Of a stretch of DNA of 64,000 nucleotides, positions 8,152 to 18,374 are shown in pieces. The DNA comes from Bradyrhizobium sp. URHD0069 (GTDB taxonomy: Bacteria > Pseudomonadota > Alphaproteobacteria > Rhizobiales > Xanthobacteraceae), in assembly GCF_000701345.1 (NCBI RefSeq), contig NZ_JNIJ01000021.1, positions 1 to 64,000 on the forward strand, in the 5' to 3' direction. The notes under the pieces are model-generated. The model was not told the DNA's origin. It did not search any database and saw only the letters and a list, made by a program, of their open reading frames with translations. The stretch's first letter is position 1, and every line of letters begins with the position of its first letter. The translations under genes and the position numbers were made by a program.

Positions 8152-9162
8152 ATGACCGCGCCCGCCGCGGCGATCGATTTGCTGTGCCGGGAAATCGCCA
8201 ATCCCGGTACGCAATGGAGCCTGGGCACGTTCGGCGCGATCGCCGAATTCGCGCGCGGCCGCGATGAACCGGTCTGGCTGAGCCAATTGCCTCAGTCCGT
8301 GTCGGCCGTCACGGCGCGCGGCGGCATTGCGCTCAAGCACGACGTGCGCTGCCGGCCCTTCGCATCCGAAAGCATCACCAAGACCGGATGGGGCCAGAGG
8401 GTTGCGCTTTGCCTGCCGGCCGGCGAGTGCGCGATGAATCGCCGTCCAGTACTCACCGAGCTCGGCATCGATCACGACGCTCTGAGGCCGGAACACCGCG
8501 GATCGACCCTGTTCGATCTCGGCCTCGGCGCGCTGCAAGCGGATTTCTGTGTACGCATCGAAGACCGCGGCACCATCGCGCAATTGCGCCGACATGCCGG
8601 CCGCTCCCTGTTCGAGGCCGGCAACCCTGCGATGGCATTGATCCTTGAAGCAAATCCGCATCGCGTCTTCATCGGCCAGCTCGGCAGGATCGAAGTCTAT
8701 CAACCCATTCCGCCGGCATCGGGAAAGAGTCCTGAGGGGCCGCATACGCACATTCTGCCAAAACTTTTGAAAAGCGGCCGGACCCATCCCGCGACCGAGC
8801 CGATTCCCGACGGCTGGATACCTTGCGCGCATCTCTATCCGCCGCACCCGGCCCGCGATGAATTGGGCGAGTCCCGGCCATTCGATGCAGCTCGCCATGA
8901 TTCATTTCAGCTGCTGATTGGGACGTTCGGTCATCCCGAAAGTCTCGCGACCAAGCGGCGCGTCGTGGAGGCAGTCGAAGCGGGAGAGCCCCCGTCACCC
9001 ATGACGCCTAGTCGCCATAGCCGCGCCAGCATCCGCATAGCCTTGCGGCAAATGAAAGCCGCTGGGCATGCGTCTCCGGTATTGCCCGACTGGCTTGCGA
9101 GTTTCGATCAAGCCTGTCAGGAAGACCACGAGGACGAAGCCTCCCTTCACCACGATGGCTGA
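8152..9162 (+). CDS. Conserved hypothetical protein next to the B12 locus
   Basis: I cannot assign a function to this 336-residue protein. It has no signal peptide or membrane helix, so it is probably cytosolic. Notable stretches are IALKHDVRCRPFASESIT near 61-78, LCLPAGECAMNRRPVLTELG near 85-104, and a histidine- and proline-rich block with GPHTHILPKLLKSGRTH and GWIPCAHLYPPHPARD near 202-240. The latter would be a plausible metal or cofactor site. Codon use is normal for the genome and the reading is uninterrupted. Its place downstream of btuB and a receptor remnant suggests, without proof, a link to metal or cobalamin uptake. The ATG start has no strong ribosome binding site. Confidence 0.7.
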   Translation: MTAPAAAIDLLCREIANPGTQWSLGTFGAIAEFARGRDEPVWLSQLPQSVSAVTARGGIALKHDVRCRPFASESITKTGWGQRVALCLPAGECAMNRRPVLTELGIDHDALRPEHRGSTLFDLGLGALQADFCVRIEDRGTIAQLRRHAGRSLFEAGNPAMALILEANPHRVFIGQLGRIEVYQPIPPASGKSPEGPHTHILPKLLKSGRTHPATEPIPDGWIPCAHLYPPHPARDELGESRPFDAARHDSFQLLIGTFGHPESLATKRRVVEAVEAGEPPSPMTPSRHSRASIRIALRQMKAAGHASPVLPDWLASFDQACQEDHEDEASLHHDG

Positions 9163-9290
9163 TTCGGCGCGAAAAGCTGCTTTCCGGGCGGATTCGGCCT
9201 AAAGATGCGCCTTTATCGGTCGGATGCGTGGTAGGATCGGTTCACAGGTCGCCGCACGACGACGCGCGGCCTGCGAATTGGAGGCATCCC

Positions 9291-9524
9291 ATGAACGACG
9301 AGCCGAAAAGCGCCGCCGAGATGAAAGAGATCAGGCTGAAGCGAAAGCTCGCCCAGGATGCCGAAGGCATCAAGGCCATGGCGGAGATCGCCGCAGCCGA
9401 CGTCGCTATTCGAAAGCGGACCGCGAACCTGCGCGCAATGCGCCTGGCAAAAGAAGCCGCCGACCGGGACAAGCCGGCGGAACCCAAGGCCAAAGCCAAG
9501 CCCAAGAAAAAGAAATCGACCTAA
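9291..9524 (+). CDS. Small basic hypothetical protein, paralogue 1
   Basis: This 77-residue protein has a helical middle with IRKRTANLRAMRLAKEAA and a lysine-rich tail (KAKAKPKKKKST). The start at 9291 is chosen because GGAGGC lies 5 bp upstream; a longer frame beginning at 9228 lacks such a site. The neighbouring gene encodes a paralogue sharing the LRAxRLAxEAAE core, so the pair arose by tandem duplication. The basic tail and short helix would suit nucleic-acid binding, but that is inference. A 16-bp tandem duplication covers its stop codon. Confidence 0.6.
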   Translation: MNDEPKSAAEMKEIRLKRKLAQDAEGIKAMAEIAAADVAIRKRTANLRAMRLAKEAADRDKPAEPKAKAKPKKKKST

Positions 9525-9538
9525 AAGAAATCGACCTA
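9507..9538. repeat. 16-bp perfect tandem duplication
   Basis: The unit AAAAGAAATCGACCTA occurs twice head to tail at 9507-9522 and 9523-9538. The first copy carries most of the TAA stop of the upstream small gene, and the second fills the gap before the next ATG. It looks like a recent replication slippage event. Confidence 0.85.
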
Positions 9539-9539
9539 A

Positions 9540-9803
9540 ATGACAAAAGATGATCGCAACCGCGCTAACACGCGTTTCAATAAAGTGGATCCGGGCAAGA
9601 TCGAACGCGACACCGCGCTGAAGGCTGTGACCGACAACATGGCGAAGCTGAGAGCGTTGCGGCTCGCCCGCGAGGCCGCCGAGCCTCCACGCCCGGCAGC
9701 CACGGTCAAAATGGCGCGCTCCAAATCAAAGAAGACGGGAGAAAAGGGTCCGGCACTGGCGGATTGGCTGGCGAGCCAGCAAAGCGGCGGACGCCGGACT
9801 TAA
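9540..9803 (+). CDS. Small basic hypothetical protein, paralogue 2
   Basis: The 87-residue product shares the segment NMAKLRALRLAREAAE with the preceding gene's TANLRAMRLAKEAAD, followed by a basic stretch (MARSKSKKTGEKG) and a C-terminal ADWLASQQSGGRRT. No known domain is recognised. It starts 15 bp after the stop of its paralogue and is probably cotranscribed. It converges on the minus-strand gene that ends at 9814. Confidence 0.55.
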   Translation: MTKDDRNRANTRFNKVDPGKIERDTALKAVTDNMAKLRALRLAREAAEPPRPAATVKMARSKSKKTGEKGPALADWLASQQSGGRRT

Positions 9804-9813
9804 GAAACTGCTG

Positions 9814-10056
9814 CTATGCCGGCGCGGGCCATTGGATCATCGATCGCGTCTTGGTCTCGGCATCGTAAACCTGCACCTGAAGCATCTGGAACTGGTTCTT
9901 CAGGGCCATGCCCGCCCCTTCGGCGGCTTCGACCGTATCGTGGTGCGACTTGAAATGACCGTCCACCACCAGCGAATAGCCATTGGTCGGCGCTTTATCG
10001 GCGCGAATGATTCTGCGCGGCGGCTGTTCTTCTGCTTCGATCTTCGGCTTTTTCAT
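9814..10056 (-). CDS. Conserved small hypothetical protein
   Basis: The 80-residue protein begins MKKPKIEAEEQPPRRIIRADKAPTNG and continues with SLVVDGHFKSHHDT, a helical AAEGAGMALKNQFQML and a strand-like VQVYDAETKTRSMIQWP. The alternating strand-helix-strand pattern suggests a compact alpha/beta fold. The start at 10056 is chosen because AGGAGCC lies just upstream; the longer frame to 10317 would run through an inverted repeat and a dispersed palindrome, which is not credible as coding. It is a cytosolic protein of unknown role. Confidence 0.6.
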   Translation of the reverse strand: MKKPKIEAEEQPPRRIIRADKAPTNGYSLVVDGHFKSHHDTVEAAEGAGMALKNQFQMLQVQVYDAETKTRSMIQWPAPA

Positions 10057-10070
10057 GCTTGGCTCCTGTA

Positions 10071-10097
10071 TGATGATCCGATTGGATCGGATCATCA
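10071..10097. promoter_or_regulatory. 12-bp inverted repeat before the small minus-strand gene
   Basis: TGATGATCCGAT and its exact reverse complement flank the 3-base spacer TGG. It lies 14 bp upstream of the start at 10056, so it is either an operator or a leader hairpin near the ribosome binding site. Confidence 0.45.
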
Positions 10098-10115
10098 TCT
10101 CATCTCTTTGTTTGG

Positions 10116-10160
10116 GCACGATCTCTTCGGAAAACCGGTTCCCACTTTTCCGGATCATGC
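10116..10160. repeat. Dispersed palindromic intergenic repeat of rhizobial type
   Basis: The stretch runs GCACGATCTCTTCGGAAAA, CCGG, then TTCCCACTTTTCCGGATCATGC. Its arms pair as GATCxxxTCGGAAAA against TTTTCCGGATC. I recognise this as the common intergenic palindrome found in many copies in Bradyrhizobium and related genomes. It probably has no role specific to this locus. Confidence 0.7.
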
Positions 10161-10320
10161 TCTGGCTGTGCCTCGCTTTACACTGAACGCCGCAAAAAGG
10201 CAGGAAAGTTTGTCCGACTATGGCTAATATGCCGGTCAAAGGCCGGCAGATTGAGGTCGATTCGTTGTCGTGAAGGGATGGCTGGGCAAGATGTCGCTCC
10301 GTTCGATCAAAGGGCATATC

Positions 10321-10482
10321 ATGGGTGGACCCGGCAAAAGCAAGAAGCCTAAGCTTCCCAGGAAGGACGACGACAAATCAAAGAAATCGCCGCCTGCACC
10401 GATCGAGGAAGAAGACTTCGAGGATGGCGATTTCGCCACTCCGAAGCGGGATCGCAACGGCGAGGACGATCAGCCGTTATAA
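10321..10482 (+). CDS. Small charged hypothetical protein
   Basis: The frame reads MGGPGKSKKPKLPRKDDDK and continues with a lysine-rich part, then an acidic part (EEEDFEDGDF) and a mixed tail. It is low-complexity and probably disordered. In-frame starts at 10270 (GTG) and 10291 (ATG) would lengthen it to 70 or 63 residues. I chose 10321 because AAAGGG sits about 7 bp upstream, but this is uncertain. No function can be assigned. Confidence 0.4.
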   Translation: MGGPGKSKKPKLPRKDDDKSKKSPPAPIEEEDFEDGDFATPKRDRNGEDDQPL

Positions 10483-10485
10483 GGC

Positions 10486-10530
10486 GCTGCTAGCATAAGA
10501 CGTTGCTAGCATAAGAGGTTGCTAGCGGAA
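10486..10530. repeat. Three tandem copies of a 16-bp unit
   Basis: GYTGCTAGCATAAGA-type units recur at 10486, 10502 and 10518, the third being incomplete after GTTGCTAGC. The array lies between the converging small gene and the ATP-grasp gene and reaches into the last codons of the latter. Confidence 0.8.
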
Positions 10531-11778
10531 ATTTTCGCTCTCGATCAGGCGGATGCTCCTGAGATCGAGCAAATGTTCGCCCCAGCCTTTTCTCGCCAGA
10601 GTAACCACCAGCTTCGGCGCGACCAGCAGACATATCGCCGTCAGCGCCAGCGGCACCGCGCTGATCCAGTCCAGCCGCACCGGCGTTAGTTCTTCGGCGC
10701 TTTCGGCGTAGGGCCCGCCGCCGATCAGCAAACGCCAGCACTCGCGCGTAAGATCGCCTCGCGTCCCGCCGCGCGACGCGCATCCAAGCAGGGCCTGCAT
10801 GGCGAGATGGGTCCGGACGCCCGCGCGGCTTTCCGATAGCGGCGCGGGCATTTCACCTTGCGAAACCTGAAGCAGCAAGCCGGCGAGATCGATGCCGGCA
10901 AGATACGCGCTCATCGGCTCGACCAGCCGCGGATTGCAATCGATCAGCAGCGGCGTGGCGCTATCATCGGGCAGGATGTAATCAACCGATAACGCACCGT
11001 GCCAGGCGAGCTTCTCTCCGATGGTTGCGAGGTGAGCGCGCACCTGCGGTCGAGACACGCTTTGTTTGATCGCCTCGCCGCCGCCGGCGCCGGCGGCAAT
11101 TTGCCGATAGGCGTGAAATCCAATCAATTTGCCGCGGCAAAACACGGCTTGCGCCTTCTCGGTCGTGCCCGCGACCAATCCCTGCACCAGCACCTCGTCC
11201 GCGAATGCACCGTTCGCGCTTAGATCTTGCAGGGCGCTCTCGAGGTCGGCCTGGTTGCGCACAAACCAGATGCCGCGGCTGGCGGTGCCGACGGAGGTTT
11301 TGACGACGGAGGGAAAGCGAACGGCATCACGCAGTTCATCAGCAAATTTCACGATTTGCGTGTCCGGCTGCGGCAAGCCGAATTGATCGAGCAGCCGGCT
11401 AAATCCCGCTTTGCTGTGCGCGGTGCGGTAGCTCGCAAAGCTCGGCAGCGCCAACCCAACGCGAACCTCCAACCGTTGCTGCACCCGCGCAAACAGCAAC
11501 CCCTGTTCATGGATCGGCAGCAGCACATCGAAATGCCGCGCCGTCAGCAGCCTCTCGATAAACCCCAAGAACCCGACCGGATCGTCCCGCAGCCCCGGAC
11601 AACGGTGAAATTTCCGGACGAACCGCGAGAATCTCGCGAGGCAATAAGGTGAGGGATCGCAAACTTCAATGAGGTGGCCCGACAGCCCCAGAATCGTAAT
11701 CGCCTCCCGCGCAGACGTGCTGTTTCCCTCGGAAACCAGCACCCGGAGGGGGTTTCGAAGCTGCGCGGAATCGGCCAT
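10522..11778 (-). CDS. ATP-grasp family protein with C-terminal membrane helix
   Basis: The 418-residue product has the ATP-grasp layout of biotin carboxylase and carbamoyl-phosphate synthetase relatives. An N-terminal Rossmann-like part (RVLVSEGNSTSAREAITILG) is followed by the ATP-binding lysine region (FPSVVKTSVGTASRGIWFV, about 175-195), the segment DEVLVQGLVAGTTEKAQAVF and the metal-binding LLIDCNPRLVEPMSAYLAG near 295-315. Such enzymes join a carboxylate to an amine or thiol using ATP. Unusually, a hydrophobic stretch at about 372-393 looks like a single membrane helix, which would tether the enzyme to the membrane. The substrate is unknown. The gene is divergent from an MFS transporter gene. 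Confidence 0.75.
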   Translation of the reverse strand: MADSAQLRNPLRVLVSEGNSTSAREAITILGLSGHLIEVCDPSPYCLARFSRFVRKFHRCPGLRDDPVGFLGFIERLLTARHFDVLLPIHEQGLLFARVQQRLEVRVGLALPSFASYRTAHSKAGFSRLLDQFGLPQPDTQIVKFADELRDAVRFPSVVKTSVGTASRGIWFVRNQADLESALQDLSANGAFADEVLVQGLVAGTTEKAQAVFCRGKLIGFHAYRQIAAGAGGGEAIKQSVSRPQVRAHLATIGEKLAWHGALSVDYILPDDSATPLLIDCNPRLVEPMSAYLAGIDLAGLLLQVSQGEMPAPLSESRAGVRTHLAMQALLGCASRGGTRGDLTRECWRLLIGGGPYAESAEELTPVRLDWISAVPLALTAICLLVAPKLVVTLARKGWGEHLLDLRSIRLIESENFR

Positions 11779-11954
11779 ATCGGATCATCCCTGCCGCCGA
11801 GGGCTTTGTCTCTGACTTTCACCAGGAATCGCGGGGTTCCAGCCCCACTCGCCAGGGCCGCCATGCGGCGGTGTTCATGGACAAATAACCGGCAGCCGGT
11901 AGTTTTGCCGGGCCTTGCCGGGCCGCTACATCTCAACGGGGTTTTAGATCGGAT

Positions 11955-13193
11955 ATGGTCGACGTTCTGGCCGCAGCGCAACAAGCGAAGACCGACGCCG
12001 CGCCGCGCACCCTGGCCGCGATTTCGACGGCCCATTGGGTCAGCCATTTCCATTTGATGGTGCTGCCGATGCTGTTTCCGTTTCTGAAGGAGCAGCTTGG
12101 GGTCGGCTATATCGAACTCGGCCTCGCGCTGACCGCCCTCGCCATAACATCCGGCCTGACGCAAGCGCCGATGGGCTACCTGGCCGACCATATCGGCGCC
12201 CGCAAGATCCTGCTGATGGGCCTCACCCTCGGCGGCTTAGCGCTGGTCATGCTCGGCCTGCATCTGAGCTATTCCTGGCTGATCGCCAGCGCCGTGCTGC
12301 TCGGGCTCGCCAACAGCGTTTATCATCCAGCCGATTATGCGATCCTTTCCGCCCACATGGATGAGGCGCGCATCGGCCGCGCGTTTTCGATCCACACCTT
12401 TGCCGGTTTTCTCGGCGGCGCGGTCGCGCCTGCCATCGTGGCCGCGCTCGTTGCGTCGACCGGAGGCTATGGCGCCCTGATCGTCGCCGGCGCGGTAGGC
12501 CCGCTGGTGGCGCTGCTGCTCATCATCGTTGGCATTCCCGACGCCAGCGCCGCCGACCGCAAGATCGATGGCGCCAAGGCGCCGACGCAAACCATCATCA
12601 CGCCAGCGATCATCGGGCTGGCGATCTTTTTCATGCTGCTGAGCCTCTCCAACGCGGGAATCGGCAATTTCGGCGTGGTGGCGCTGATGAGCGGCTATGG
12701 CGCGTCATTCTCCGCTGCCAATATCGCGCTGACGGCGTATCTCGGCTTCGCCGCCATCGGCGTGCTGGCGGGCGGCTTCCTCGCTGATCGCACCCGGCGC
12801 CACGGACAAATCGCTGCCGCCTGTTTTGCGATCAATGCGGCGATCGTGTTTGTCATTGCCAGCGTCAATTTGCCATCGCTGCTGCTGACCGCGGCGATGG
12901 GCGCGGCAGGGTTCCTCGGCGGCGTGATCGCACCCTCGCGCGATATGCTGGTCCGCAACGCGGCGCCGGCGGGCGCTGCCGGGCGCGCATTCGGCATCGT
13001 CTTCACCGGCTTTAATCTCGGCGGCATCGTCAGCCCGCTGTTGTTTGGCTGGATCATGGATCAGAGTTTGCCGCAGTGGGTGTTCGGCGCGTCCGCCGTG
13101 TTCATGATTCTCACGGTCTTGCTCGCGCTGGTCTCCGACCGCAGCCCGCAAGCCAGCCTCGAACAACCTGACGCAAGGCTTACGCATCCCTGA
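11955..13193 (+). CDS. MFS transporter, Fsr-like
   Basis: This is a 412-residue inner membrane protein with about 12 hydrophobic helices. The loop between helices 2 and 3 carries the MFS signature in the form [16 protein letters not shown] near residues 74-89, and its second-half counterpart is [13 protein letters not shown] near 273-285. HWVSHFH near the start and [12 protein letters not shown] near 115-126 resemble the fosmidomycin-resistance (Fsr) group of drug exporters. The substrate is unknown. It is divergent from the ATP-grasp gene and lies about 80 bp upstream of an amidohydrolase gene on the same strand, so the two could be cotranscribed. The family is sure; export of a drug or metabolite is inference. 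Confidence 0.82.
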   Translation: MVDVLAAAQQAKTDAAPRTLAAISTAHWVSHFHLMVLPMLFPFLKEQLGVGYIELGLALTALAITSGLTQAPMGYLADHIGARKILLMGLTLGGLALVMLGLHLSYSWLIASAVLLGLANSVYHPADYAILSAHMDEARIGRAFSIHTFAGFLGGAVAPAIVAALVASTGGYGALIVAGAVGPLVALLLIIVGIPDASAADRKIDGAKAPTQTIITPAIIGLAIFFMLLSLSNAGIGNFGVVALMSGYGASFSAANIALTAYLGFAAIGVLAGGFLADRTRRHGQIAAACFAINAAIVFVIASVNLPSLLLTAAMGAAGFLGGVIAPSRDMLVRNAAPAGAAGRAFGIVFTGFNLGGIVSPLLFGWIMDQSLPQWVFGASAVFMILTVLLALVSDRSPQASLEQPDARLTHP

Positions 13194-13270
13194 GCCTCAT
13201 CCCCGACAGTTGACAGCATCGGGCGAGAATCCATGATGCGGCAACAAAATTGACCTCGGGATGAAACGCC

Positions 13271-14992
13271 ATGACCTTTGATCCAGACCTCGTGATCCGC
13301 GGCGGCACCCTTGCCGACGGCTCCGGCGGCGAACTGTTCGAAGCGGACGTCGCGATAACGGGCGACCGGATTACGGAAATTGGCCGCGTCTCGGGCAAGG
13401 GCAAGGAAGAGATCGATGCCTGTGGCAAGCTGGTGACGCCGGGCTTTGTCGACCTTCACACCCACTATGACGGTCAGGTCACATGGAGCCAGGACATAAC
13501 GCCCTCCTCGCAGAACGGCGTGACCACCGCGATCATGGGCAACTGCGGCGTCGGTTTCGCGCCCTGCCGGCCATCCGATCATCAGCAGTTGATTCAGTTG
13601 ATGGAAGGCGTCGAGGATATTCCCGAACCGGTGCTGAGCGCCGGATTGCCGTGGGCATGGGAAAGCTTCCCAGACTACATGGACTGGCTGTCGCGGCGCA
13701 GCTTCGACATGGACATCGGCGCGCAATTGCCGCATGCGGCGCTGCGCGTCTACGTGATGGGCAAACGCGGCGCGCGCCGCGATCCGGCGACGCCAGACGA
13801 TAACACCGCGATGGCGGCGCTCGCGGGAGACGCCGTGCGGGCCGGCGCGCTGGGCTTCTCGACCTCGCGCACCCTCAACCACCGCACCTCTACCGGCGAT
13901 TTCACGCCCACACTGAAGGCCGGCGAGGATGAACTGACGGCAATCGCCGGCGCCATGCACAAGGTCGGCCGCAGCGTGCTGCAATTCGTGCTCGATCAGG
14001 ACAGCATCGAGGAAGATCTGCCGATGATGCTGCGGGTGGCGGAGAAAACCCAGTGCCCGATTTCGTTTTCCGTAACCCAGGCCGACAAGGCCCCGCGGCG
14101 CTGGCGCCAGACACTCGACAGCATCAACCAGGCGTCCGCCCGCGGCCTGTCGATCACCGCGCAGATCGCCGCGCGCCCGGTGGGGCTGTTGCTGGGACTG
14201 GAACTATCCCGCAACCCGTTCCAGACCCATCCGAGTTACCAGGCGATCGCCAAACTGCCGCTGACCGAACGCCTGGTGCGGCTGCGCCGGCCCGAAGTGC
14301 GCGCAGCGATCCTGAGCGAGACGCCGACTTCGACCGACGATCCGCTGTTCTTCCGGCCGAACTACGACAAGATGTACCTGCTCGGCGATCCCCCGGATTA
14401 CGAGCAGCCGCCGGAGAATGCGTTGGGCGCGCAGGCCCGCCGTCAGGGACGGCAGCCGGAAGAACTGGCCTATGACGCAATGCTCTCCGACGACGGTCGC
14501 GGCATGCTCTATGTGCCGTTCTTGAATTATGCCGACGGCAATCTCGATGCGGTGCACGAGATGCTGCGCGATCCGCATTCCGTACCGGGATTGAGCGACG
14601 GCGGCGCCCATTGCGGCATTATCTGCGATGCAAGTTTTCCGACCTATTTGCTGACGCACTGGACCCGCGACCGCAGCCGCGGCGAGAAACTCTCGATTCC
14701 CTTCGTCGTCGCGGCGCAGTCGCGCAAGACGGCGCTGTCGGTCGGGCTCTACGACCGCGGCGTCATCGCACCGGGGTACAAGGCCGACGTGAACGTCATC
14801 GACTACGACAGGCTTCACCTGCATCCGCCGAAAGTCCACTACGACCTTCCGGTCGGCGGCCGCCGCTTGCTGCAACAGGTCGATGGCTATGATGCCACCA
14901 TCGTCTCAGGCGTGGTGACGCAACGCCACGGCGCTGCCACCGGCGCGCGCCCGGGCCGGCTGGTCCGCGGCGCGCAGGGAAGTTTGCATTAG
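13271..14992 (+). CDS. Amidohydrolase family protein (D-aminoacylase-like)
   Basis: The 573-residue protein is an amidohydrolase-superfamily enzyme close to N-acyl-D-amino-acid deacylases and dihydroorotase-like hydrolases. The N-terminal beta domain (DLVIRGGTLADGSGG) leads to the first metal motif VDLHTHYDGQ at about 60-69. GVTTAIMGNCGVGFAPCRP lies near 81-99, a region that in these enzymes holds the metal-bridging cysteine. LSDGGAHCGIICD near 446-458 supplies the catalytic aspartate region. Residues after about 490 (YDRGVIAPGYKADVNVIDYD) return to the beta domain. It probably hydrolyses an N-acyl amide in the cytosol. The exact substrate is not shown by sequence or neighbours. Confidence 0.83.
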   Translation: MTFDPDLVIRGGTLADGSGGELFEADVAITGDRITEIGRVSGKGKEEIDACGKLVTPGFVDLHTHYDGQVTWSQDITPSSQNGVTTAIMGNCGVGFAPCRPSDHQQLIQLMEGVEDIPEPVLSAGLPWAWESFPDYMDWLSRRSFDMDIGAQLPHAALRVYVMGKRGARRDPATPDDNTAMAALAGDAVRAGALGFSTSRTLNHRTSTGDFTPTLKAGEDELTAIAGAMHKVGRSVLQFVLDQDSIEEDLPMMLRVAEKTQCPISFSVTQADKAPRRWRQTLDSINQASARGLSITAQIAARPVGLLLGLELSRNPFQTHPSYQAIAKLPLTERLVRLRRPEVRAAILSETPTSTDDPLFFRPNYDKMYLLGDPPDYEQPPENALGAQARRQGRQPEELAYDAMLSDDGRGMLYVPFLNYADGNLDAVHEMLRDPHSVPGLSDGGAHCGIICDASFPTYLLTHWTRDRSRGEKLSIPFVVAAQSRKTALSVGLYDRGVIAPGYKADVNVIDYDRLHLHPPKVHYDLPVGGRRLLQQVDGYDATIVSGVVTQRHGAATGARPGRLVRGAQGSLH

Positions 14993-15240
14993 CGCTTGAG
15001 CGGATACGCTTCAACACGCTCCGAGTCGTCCCCGCGCACGCGAGGACCTATACGCCGCGGCCTATCGGTGGGCGATGGGGTAGACGCGCGTCCCCTTTTT
15101 GACGGTGGACGCCGTTTTTGAAGCGTCCTGCAGCCGGATCACGATCAGGTCGCCGACGCGATTGAGGCCGTGATCTCTCATCCCGGTCTTGCTATGTTGC
15201 GAACGATCAGAAGCCGTTGTGAGGATCGCATACGCTTCGC

Positions 15241-15911
<671 letters not shown>

Positions 15912-15915
<4 letters not shown>

Positions 15916-18374
15916 CTCGCATCATCTGGATTCTTGCCGTGCTGTTGAGCCATTGGCGGCGGCATCCGATGCAACTCGCGACCTTGCTGATCGGGCTGAT
16001 CTCGGCGACCGCGCTGTGGAGCGGCGTGCAGGCGCTGAACCAGCAGGCGCGCGATAGTTACGACCGCGCGGCCGCGACTTTCGGCGGCGCGCGAACGGCG
16101 ATGCTGGTCGGCCGCAACGGTGCGACATTTCCGCAGCAACTCTTTGTCGATCTACGCCGTGCCGGCTGGCCGGTATCTCCCGTTGTCGAGGGCCGGATTC
16201 AGATCGGCGGACGATCGCTTCGGCTGCTGGGTATCGAGCCCGTTACCCTGCCCGCTGAAGTGGGCAATGCGCCGACGATCGGGCGAACAGGTTTGCAATC
16301 CTTCGTCACGCCGCCGGGAGAAATGCTGGTGGCGCCGGAAACGCTTTCCGATCTCGACCTGACAGAAGGCACGGCGCCATCGGCAAGCGACGGCACGTTG
16401 CTGCCGCCGCTGCGCGTGCAGGCGCAACTCGTGCCGGGCGTTCTGGTAGTCGACATCGGGATTGCGCAGCGGCTGCTAAAAATGCCGGATCAGCTTTCGC
16501 GGCTTCTGGTCGGCAAGGCCAAAGGCAAACGTGTGCCGCTTGAAAACGTCGTCGGCGACAGACTTCAACTGGTCGAACCGGATGCGGAGAGCGATCTCGA
16601 ACGGCTCACCGACAGCTTTCACCTGAACCTGACGGCATTCGGGCTGCTGTCATTCGTCGTCGGGCTGTTCATCGTCAATTCGGCGATCGGGCTTGCATTC
16701 GAGCAGCGCCTGCCGATGCTGCGGACCTTGCGCGCCTGCGGGGTATCGGCGCGCATGCTCAATGTGGTGTTGGTGGTCGAACTGGTATCGCTGGCGCTGG
16801 TCGCGGGCGTCATAGGCCTGATCTGCGGTTACCTGATCGCAGCATCGCTGCTGCCCGATGTCGCGGCTTCCCTTCGCGGCCTCTATGGCGCGCAAATTCC
16901 CGGCCAGCTGACGCTCAAGGGCGAATGGTGGATCGCGGGCATTGTCATCAGCATTGTCGGCGCGCTGGCGGCGGCGACCACGAGCCTGGCGAAGGCGATC
17001 CGCCTTCCGGTGCTGGCGACCGCGCAACCCTATGCCTGGCAACAGGCGCAGCACCGATGGTTGATTTTTCAAAGCGCACTGGCACTCGCCGTGCTCGCTG
17101 CCGCGGCCGGCATTCTGTGGTACGGCGACTCGCTGATATCGGGATTTGCCGTGCTCGCGGCATTGCTGCTGGGCGCGGCGCTGGGGCTGCCGGCGATTGT
17201 GGAAGTAGTGCTTTCTTTCAGCCAGCGCAGCGCGCACCGCGCGGTTGCGGTCTGGTTCTGGGCCGACGCCCGTCAACAGCTTTCGGGATTGTCGCTGGCG
17301 TTGATGGCGCTATTGCTCGCGCTCGCGGTCAATGTCGGCGTCAGCACGATGGTGGAAACCTTCAGCCGGACCTTTAGCGGCTGGCTGGATGGACGACTGG
17401 CGGCAGACGTCTATCTCATCGCCTCGGACGACACCCAGGCCACCGAGATCAAGGCGTGGCTGCGCCAGCGTCCCGAAGTGGAAGCGATGCTGCCAAGCGG
17501 CCGCGCCGAGACGCAAATCGGGGGAGAACCGATCGAGATTCTCGGCCTTTCCGATCACGCGACCTATCGGGACCACTGGCCGCTGCTCCAATCAACCGCA
17601 AACGCCTGGATTCGCCTTCGTCCCGGCGATACCGGCCTCATCAGTGAACAATTGGCCCGCCGTTTAAAGCTCGCTATCGGCGACCGGATCGAGGTACCCG
17701 CGCCAGGGGGAAACTGGACCCTGGAGGTCGTCGGCATCTACGCCGATTACGGCAATCCGAAGGGACAGATTGCCGTCAACATTGACGCGCTGACCAGGCG
17801 CTTTCCAGCAATTCCGCAAACGCGACTGGCTTTGCGCGTCGCCCCTGCGGCAGCGCCGGCGCTGATATCCTCGCTGCAGAGCAAATTTGGGCTGGATGGG
17901 CGCAACCTCGTGGACCAGGCGACGCTGAAAGCCGAATCTACGCGGATCTTCAACCGGACCTTCGCCGTGACGGCGGCGCTGAATACCTTTACCCTTGGTG
18001 TCGCCGGCGTCGCGTTGTTGACGAGCCTGCTGACCCTCGGCAATTCCCGCCTGCCGCAGCTTGCGCCGCTGTGGGCAATCGGAATCACGCGGCGCCGGCT
18101 GGCGGCGATCGAGCTGTTGAAGACCATGTCCGTTGCACTGATCACCACCCTGCTCGCGCTGCCGCTGGGCCTGTTGGTGGCGTGGTGCCTGATCGCGGTG
18201 GTGAACGTGAAGGCGTTCGGCTGGCGACTGCCGTTTCACATTTTCCCGCTGCAACTACTTGAACTGGTGGGGGTAGCGATGGCGGCCGCGCTGTTGGCCG
18301 CGCTAATTCCCGTTCTCAAGCTGGCCCGTATGCAGCCGGCGAACCTGGTCAAGATTTTCGCCGATGAGAGATAA
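15912..18374 (+). CDS. FtsX-family ABC transporter permease (duplicated, AttFG-like)
   Basis: This is an 820-residue membrane protein. An N-terminal helix (residues about 15-32) is followed by a periplasmic domain to about 235. A cluster of helices then spans about 240-430, a second helix is near 455-475 before another periplasmic domain (about 485-665), and three helices close the protein. This is a doubled FtsX/MacB-type unit, so one chain supplies both halves of the transporter. Some species encode the halves as separate genes. The cluster architecture suggests export or membrane extraction of a lipid or lipoprotein. The last 11 bp overlap the AttH-like gene, a sign of coupled translation. 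Confidence 0.8.

Noticed and set aside
15062..15181. Short minus-strand frame beginning MRDHGLNRVGDLIVIRLQD
   Set aside because: It is 39 residues (65 with an earlier start), has no ribosome binding site and no recognised family, and lies in the promoter region of the AttE-like operon.
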